A stretch of 64,000 bases of DNA from Bacteroidales bacterium UBA6377 (GTDB taxonomy: Bacteria; Bacteroidota; Bacteroidia; Bacteroidales; UBA932): NCBI GenBank assembly GCA_002438805.1, contig DJQV01000024.1, positions 62,001 through 126,000 of the forward strand. The letters are read 5' to 3'. The position numbers and the translations under genes were made by a program. Shown piece after piece: positions 60,687 to 64,000 of this stretch. Below the pieces are notes generated by a model. It was given only the letters and a program-made list of their open reading frames with translations, did no database searches and had not been told where the DNA came from. Position 1 is the stretch's first letter. The number at the start of each line of letters is the position of its first letter.

Positions 60687-62267
60687 CTACTTATATCGGC
60701 TGAACGCCAGGTTGATGGAGGACTTCGATTGGGGATAGAGGCTGGTGAGTTTCTTCTTTAGCTTGTCCCGATCAGCAATGTCCGAAGTCATGGCTGCGAA
60801 TATCTTGTGCCGCGTCATCCCGCGTTCATCAAGATACATGAAGATCTGCGGGTAGAACCAGTAGCCTGTCCCATATACGCGAGGGTTATCAGGGTAACGC
60901 TCATTGTGCATCACCGTCTGCACATAATAGGCCCACATCTCCCCCACCTCACAATAACCGGAATCCTCCTCCGTACCCACACCATAAGTCACGAATCCGG
61001 ATGAGATGAAAGACGTCAGTATATACTGTGCATACCGGTTCCAATAGTCCTTCCCGACCTGCATGAAATGGCTCGCATGTGCCAGTTCATGGACGGTGAT
61101 GGCATAAATATCCTCATACGTCAGGCAATCCTTCAGCCCAAGCGCAATGTCGGGCAGGAAGACCTTGAGCAGAAAAGTATACTCACCGAGGAACTTCGCC
61201 AACTTGCTTCCGTCAATGATGGCGCCCTGCTGCATCATGACCGCGCTGCTCCAGCTCAGGTTCTGGAAAAGCCAGATCCTCAGATTGCCCGGCGGTGTCT
61301 TGATTGACTTGCTCGAACTCTTGCACTGCTCATAATAGTCGTATGCCGCGTTGTTCACCACGCAACGGGAGAAAAGCCTGCGGTCGGAATCGGACGTGAC
61401 ATTAAGGTCCGCACCATGCGGAGAGTGCTTCCCCATCGTGGAAAACGAAGCCGGACAGAACAGCAGGTTGAAGCCTATCCCGAAACCGAGCCGGTTCTTG
61501 AAGACAAGCCTGTACCGTGGATTTGAACGGAAAGACCGGGTCATCTGATAATAGCCGTCCTTGTCTGTATAGGCATGGGCGAACTTCACAAAACAGTTGC
61601 ACGAGACCTTGACACCCTTGACACCGAAAGGCTCATCCCCCAATGCGGAGTCCACAATCGTGATCCGCCCAGAAGGTGTCCCCGATTCATCACCACGTGT
61701 CTTCGGAGAAAGCATGTCAGCATTGCCGGTAAGGCGGAATGCGGCCCGCTCCACCTCCTCCCAATCTATCCCGTCCGACTTCGTAGAAATATCATGTTCA
61801 GCTATGTAGCACTGCTCAAGCAGTTCGTATCTTATATGGCGGGGAAAACGGAAATCCTTGTCCACCACAGCATACTGCCAGGTGATCTTGTCTTCAGCAA
61901 TGGAAGGGTCATGATAATAGTCACCTTCCCTGAGAATCCTGTAGTCCACCGGGTGATCAACGAGCATCAGACCCAAGTCCACCAGTTCATCATATTCATC
62001 CTCCCCTGACGGGAGAAAACGGACATAAAGATCCGTCGGTTCAAGCGGAACTCTGTCCGCCTTCGTGGGATAGACGGCATCAAGAGCCTTTTCCATATTC
62101 TCCACCGAATACGGATCCTCCAACCGGTCACCAAGCACGATCATCCCGTGCCCGATCTCATTGCCTTCGATATCCTCAGTATTCACACCCGCAGGCGTGA
62201 GCTTTCCGGAACACGAGGCAGCCAAAAGCAGCAACGCTGCAAACTTAAAGAAGTTTTTCATAGCCAT
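60687..62267 (-). CDS. Lipoprotein with a HExxH zinc-peptidase motif
   Basis: 526 residues, lipoprotein signal (MAMKNFFKFAALLLLAASC, Cys 19). A long N-terminal part (about 30-190), then a beta-sandwich like a carboxypeptidase regulatory domain (about 200-265; DSALGDEPFGVKGVKVSCNCFVKFAHAYTDKDGYY-type, with a paired Cys), then a helical C-terminus with ITVHELAHASHFMQV (His 393, Glu 394, His 397) and a possible third ligand Glu in GYCEVGEMWAYY. Looks like an envelope metallopeptidase of an unnamed family. ATG 62261 is an alternative start. First gene of a pair with the DUF3575 protein. Confidence 0.75.
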   Translation of the reverse strand: MAMKNFFKFAALLLLAASCSGKLTPAGVNTEDIEGNEIGHGMIVLGDRLEDPYSVENMEKALDAVYPTKADRVPLEPTDLYVRFLPSGEDEYDELVDLGLMLVDHPVDYRILREGDYYHDPSIAEDKITWQYAVVDKDFRFPRHIRYELLEQCYIAEHDISTKSDGIDWEEVERAAFRLTGNADMLSPKTRGDESGTPSGRITIVDSALGDEPFGVKGVKVSCNCFVKFAHAYTDKDGYYQMTRSFRSNPRYRLVFKNRLGFGIGFNLLFCPASFSTMGKHSPHGADLNVTSDSDRRLFSRCVVNNAAYDYYEQCKSSSKSIKTPPGNLRIWLFQNLSWSSAVMMQQGAIIDGSKLAKFLGEYTFLLKVFLPDIALGLKDCLTYEDIYAITVHELAHASHFMQVGKDYWNRYAQYILTSFISSGFVTYGVGTEEDSGYCEVGEMWAYYVQTVMHNERYPDNPRVYGTGYWFYPQIFMYLDERGMTRHKIFAAMTSDIADRDKLKKKLTSLYPQSKSSINLAFSRYK

Positions 62268-62446
62268 ATCGTTTTTTTCAGCTGCAAATCTCGCAACTCC
62301 TATCCGATTGGCCGCCCGCTTAATCGATTAAATCATAAAGAAACGTAAAAACATCTTCAAACCACACATACAACGCAACGAGGGGCGTCTCCTATAGAGC
62401 GGCCCCTCGACATTGTCCAGATAAAAAACAGATAAAAGAACTGTTT
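62268..62446. other. Gap between the metallopeptidase-like gene and deoC: palindrome and hairpin
   Basis: Both neighbours are on the minus strand. The 12-bp palindrome TTAATCGATTAA (62320-62331) lies 53 nt before the lipoprotein start. CGAGGGGC (62389-62396) pairs with GCCCCTCG (62402-62409), but no T-run follows on the minus strand, so termination after deoC is possible but unproven. A TTTG-containing weak -7 box is near 62283. Confidence 0.4.
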
Positions 62447-63337
62447 TCAGAAGTAATTTACCGTTTTCTGTTCTATCGCGCTCATCAGGCTGTTGCCCAG
62501 ACGGCTGACCCCGAAACGGAACCAGCGCTTGTCAAGCCATTCTTTGCCCAGCACAAATGAAGCTATGCAGTAATAGCTGAGTGCATCCTTGGCGTTCGAT
62601 ATGCCGCCGGCAGCCTTGAACCCTACCTTACGCCCGGTGGCCTGATAATAGGCCCGTATGCTCTCGCACATGACGAAAGCAGCCTTCGGGGTGGCGTTCA
62701 CCTCCACCTTGCCTGTGGAAGTCTTGATGAAATCGGCCCCGGCCTCCATGGCGAGGAACGAAGCATTGGCAATCCTTTCTCCCGTGACAAGCAGCCCCGT
62801 CTCCAGAATCACCTTAAGTATGACAGTCCTGTCCTCCTTCGCCGCCTCTTCATCTATAGCCGCACGGATCTCGGATATCTCACGGGAAGCGTTCTCATAG
62901 TCCCCGGCCATGAAATAATTGAGCGAGAGCACAATATCCACTTCGTCGGCCCCGTTTCTCACTGCCATGCGGCACTCCAGAAGCTTGACTTCCAGATAAC
63001 TCTGGGACGAAGGGAAGCAACCGGCGACGGTAGTGACATGAAGTTCGTCCGAACACCTGTTCTCCCTCACCACAGAAGCGAAGTTCGGGTATACACACAC
63101 CGATGCAGGGAGCGGATACCCCTCGAAAGACGAGCGGACACCGTTTGCCTTCTCCACAAGAGCCTTGACTGAGGCTTCCGTGTCGTTGGTATGAAGCGTT
63201 GTCAAATCCATCATGGAGAAGCAGCGCTTCAGGACTTCCGGAGACTCGGCAGTCGCAAGATTTGCGGCAAGTGTCTGAAGTTTAGATGCTATGGCTTCCC
63301 CATCAGGGGCATAGCCGTATTTCTGAAGAAAATCCAT
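62447..63337 (-). CDS. deoC: Deoxyribose-phosphate aldolase
   Basis: Splits 2-deoxyribose-5-phosphate to glyceraldehyde-3-phosphate and acetaldehyde (nucleoside breakdown). 296 residues, of the larger DeoC class. DLTTLHTNDT near 48, EVDIVLSLNYFMAGD near 135, ILKVILETGLL near 175 with the key Lys, and the Schiff-base region ADFIKTSTGK near 207 are intact; KAAGGISNAKDAL near 242 holds the second Lys. It starts 10 nt after the DUF4296 gene. Confidence 0.94.
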   Translation of the reverse strand: MDFLQKYGYAPDGEAIASKLQTLAANLATAESPEVLKRCFSMMDLTTLHTNDTEASVKALVEKANGVRSSFEGYPLPASVCVYPNFASVVRENRCSDELHVTTVAGCFPSSQSYLEVKLLECRMAVRNGADEVDIVLSLNYFMAGDYENASREISEIRAAIDEEAAKEDRTVILKVILETGLLVTGERIANASFLAMEAGADFIKTSTGKVEVNATPKAAFVMCESIRAYYQATGRKVGFKAAGGISNAKDALSYYCIASFVLGKEWLDKRWFRFGVSRLGNSLMSAIEQKTVNYF

Positions 63338-63347
63338 ATATAATCCT

Positions 63348-63950
63348 CTATCTTAATTTAATGTCTTTCATCTCCACCCTCTCGAGGGTCTTTCCTGCCC
63401 TTTCAAATTGCGGCCTCCCCACTTCGGAGGCCTCGGGCTTTTCCTTGACCCGGAGCAACTCACCGGCCTCAAGGCTGTCGGGGCGCATATCCACACTGTC
63501 CTTGGCCGGCCAGAAGATATCTTTCGCCGCCCATACGGCGGAGTCTGCGGAGAAATCCACTGCCGTATATCCGGCCCTGTTTTTTTCATCCTCCTCCTTG
63601 GCCTTCCGGATGGCGGTGGAAATCTTCGAGTACCTTTCCGCCTGGCGCTTAAGTGCCGCTGAAGCGCTGTCCACTATACGGGAAAGCACCTCCGGCTCCC
63701 CCGAATAGAATTCAATGCTCCTTTCATAGTCCGCAAACGTGAAGCCATGCCTGGCGAAAATCGGGTCAAAGAACAGCGTGGTGTCAGCAGCCCGCTTTGC
63801 ATCCGCATTCTCCTTGAGCCACTGATCGGAAAAGAACATGTCCGCATACAACTCCGCCATCTCCTTTTCGGGAATCACCCTCCCCTCTCTCCCGCCACAG
63901 GCGGAAAACAGCAAAAAGAGGACAAGCAGATACGGAAGATGCACCCTCAT
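63348..63950 (-). CDS. DUF4296-family lipoprotein
   Basis: 200 residues, lipoprotein signal (MRVHLPYLLVLFLLFSAC, Cys 18). RVIPEKEMAELYADMFFSDQWL (about 24-45) is the core of DUF4296, followed by a FFDPIFARHGFTFADYERSIEFY helix pair and a charged tail. Function unknown. Tightly packed between the gene at the window edge (3 nt) and deoC (10 nt). Confidence 0.85.
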   Translation of the reverse strand: MRVHLPYLLVLFLLFSACGGREGRVIPEKEMAELYADMFFSDQWLKENADAKRAADTTLFFDPIFARHGFTFADYERSIEFYSGEPEVLSRIVDSASAALKRQAERYSKISTAIRKAKEEDEKNRAGYTAVDFSADSAVWAAKDIFWPAKDSVDMRPDSLEAGELLRVKEKPEASEVGRPQFERAGKTLERVEMKDIKLR

Positions 63951-63953
63951 ACA

Positions 63954-64000
63954 TTACCTCAGCTGAGCCCCGAAGTTTTTGGTGAACATGGAAAGAAGCC
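63954..64000 (-). CDS. C-terminal tail of a gene running out of the window
   Basis: On the minus strand the frame reads LLSMFTKNFGAQLR then TAA (63954-63956), 3 nt before the DUF4296 start. The tight spacing suggests the end of the preceding gene in the same operon. Too little is visible to name it. Confidence 0.4.
   Translation of the reverse strand, partial: LLSMFTKNFGAQLR

Noticed and set aside
62389..62409. A rho-independent terminator for deoC
   Set aside because: The stem is good but neither side is followed by a run of T on the minus strand, so I list it only as a hairpin.

Overview
The window reads as one stretch of a Bacteroidales chromosome, probably from a relatively GC-rich gut-type lineage (an inference from gene content and style, not a measured placement). 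The evidence is repeated promoters of the Bacteroidota type (-7 box TAnnTTTG, sometimes TAnnTTAG), lack of obvious Shine-Dalgarno sequences, many lipoproteins, fimbrillin-like proteins, a BACON domain, a DUF5020 channel, DUF4296, DUF3575 and an ExbB/ExbD/ExbD/TonB cluster. No phage, insertion sequence, integrase or CRISPR array is visible; most of the window is dense core genome with short gaps and many 1-4 nt overlaps.

Layout. 1-6.1 kb: RND pump (cut by the window edge), TolC-like partner, MscS channel and a convergent TauE-like permease. 6.1-7.5 kb: a GH88/105 lipoprotein followed by a signal-peptide stub. 7.5-13.5 kb: three P-loop ATPases interleaved with prolyl-tRNA deacylase and an AmgK/MurU-like pair. 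13.5-17 kb: murU-like gene, then a purine-salvage set (apt, DUF5020 outer-membrane channel, AzgA-type permease). 17-25.7 kb: large porin, MltF-like lytic transglycosylase, M13 peptidase, LolC/E-like permease, and a minus-strand operon (SRPBCC protein, RsmF-like methylase, TPR protein). 26-31 kb: Nudix, queA, dprA, tatD, ansA. 31-36.2 kb: exbB, membrane protein, two exbD, asnS, udk, TonB-like protein. 36.2-46 kb: a fourth ATPase, then a surface-protein locus: two EF-hand/LRR lipoproteins flank an operon of three fimbrillin-like proteins, the middle one fused to LRR, BACON and M64 peptidase domains. 46-50.8 kb: a Hanks-type kinase divergent from a three-gene envelope operon. 50.8-57.2 kb: a minus-strand operon (lipoprotein, acyl-CoA ligase, dCMP deaminase, S41 protease, K+/H+ antiporter). 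57.3-60.1 kb: typA, DUF177, rpmF, tRNA-Arg and tRNA-Leu. 60.1-64 kb: DUF3575 protein with a metallopeptidase-like lipoprotein, deoC, a DUF4296 lipoprotein and the tail of one more gene.

The strongest unexplained signal is shared by the four ATPase genes. Each has its own private repeat (direct or inverted, 10-22 bp, different in every copy) laid over or just upstream of its TAnnTTTG promoter. A fifth promoter of the same layout (10859-10906) stands alone with no ATPase behind it. Two of the ATPase genes abut or overlap the start codon of the next housekeeping gene (3 nt from proX; ATGA overlap with murU), and one separates the amgK/murU-like pair. They look like single-gene, self-regulated cassettes. 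Other points of note are the four-domain peptidase, near-leaderless promoters (six good cases), a mirror-image divergent promoter at the kinase locus, and a metallopeptidase-like lipoprotein paired with a DUF3575 barrel protein.
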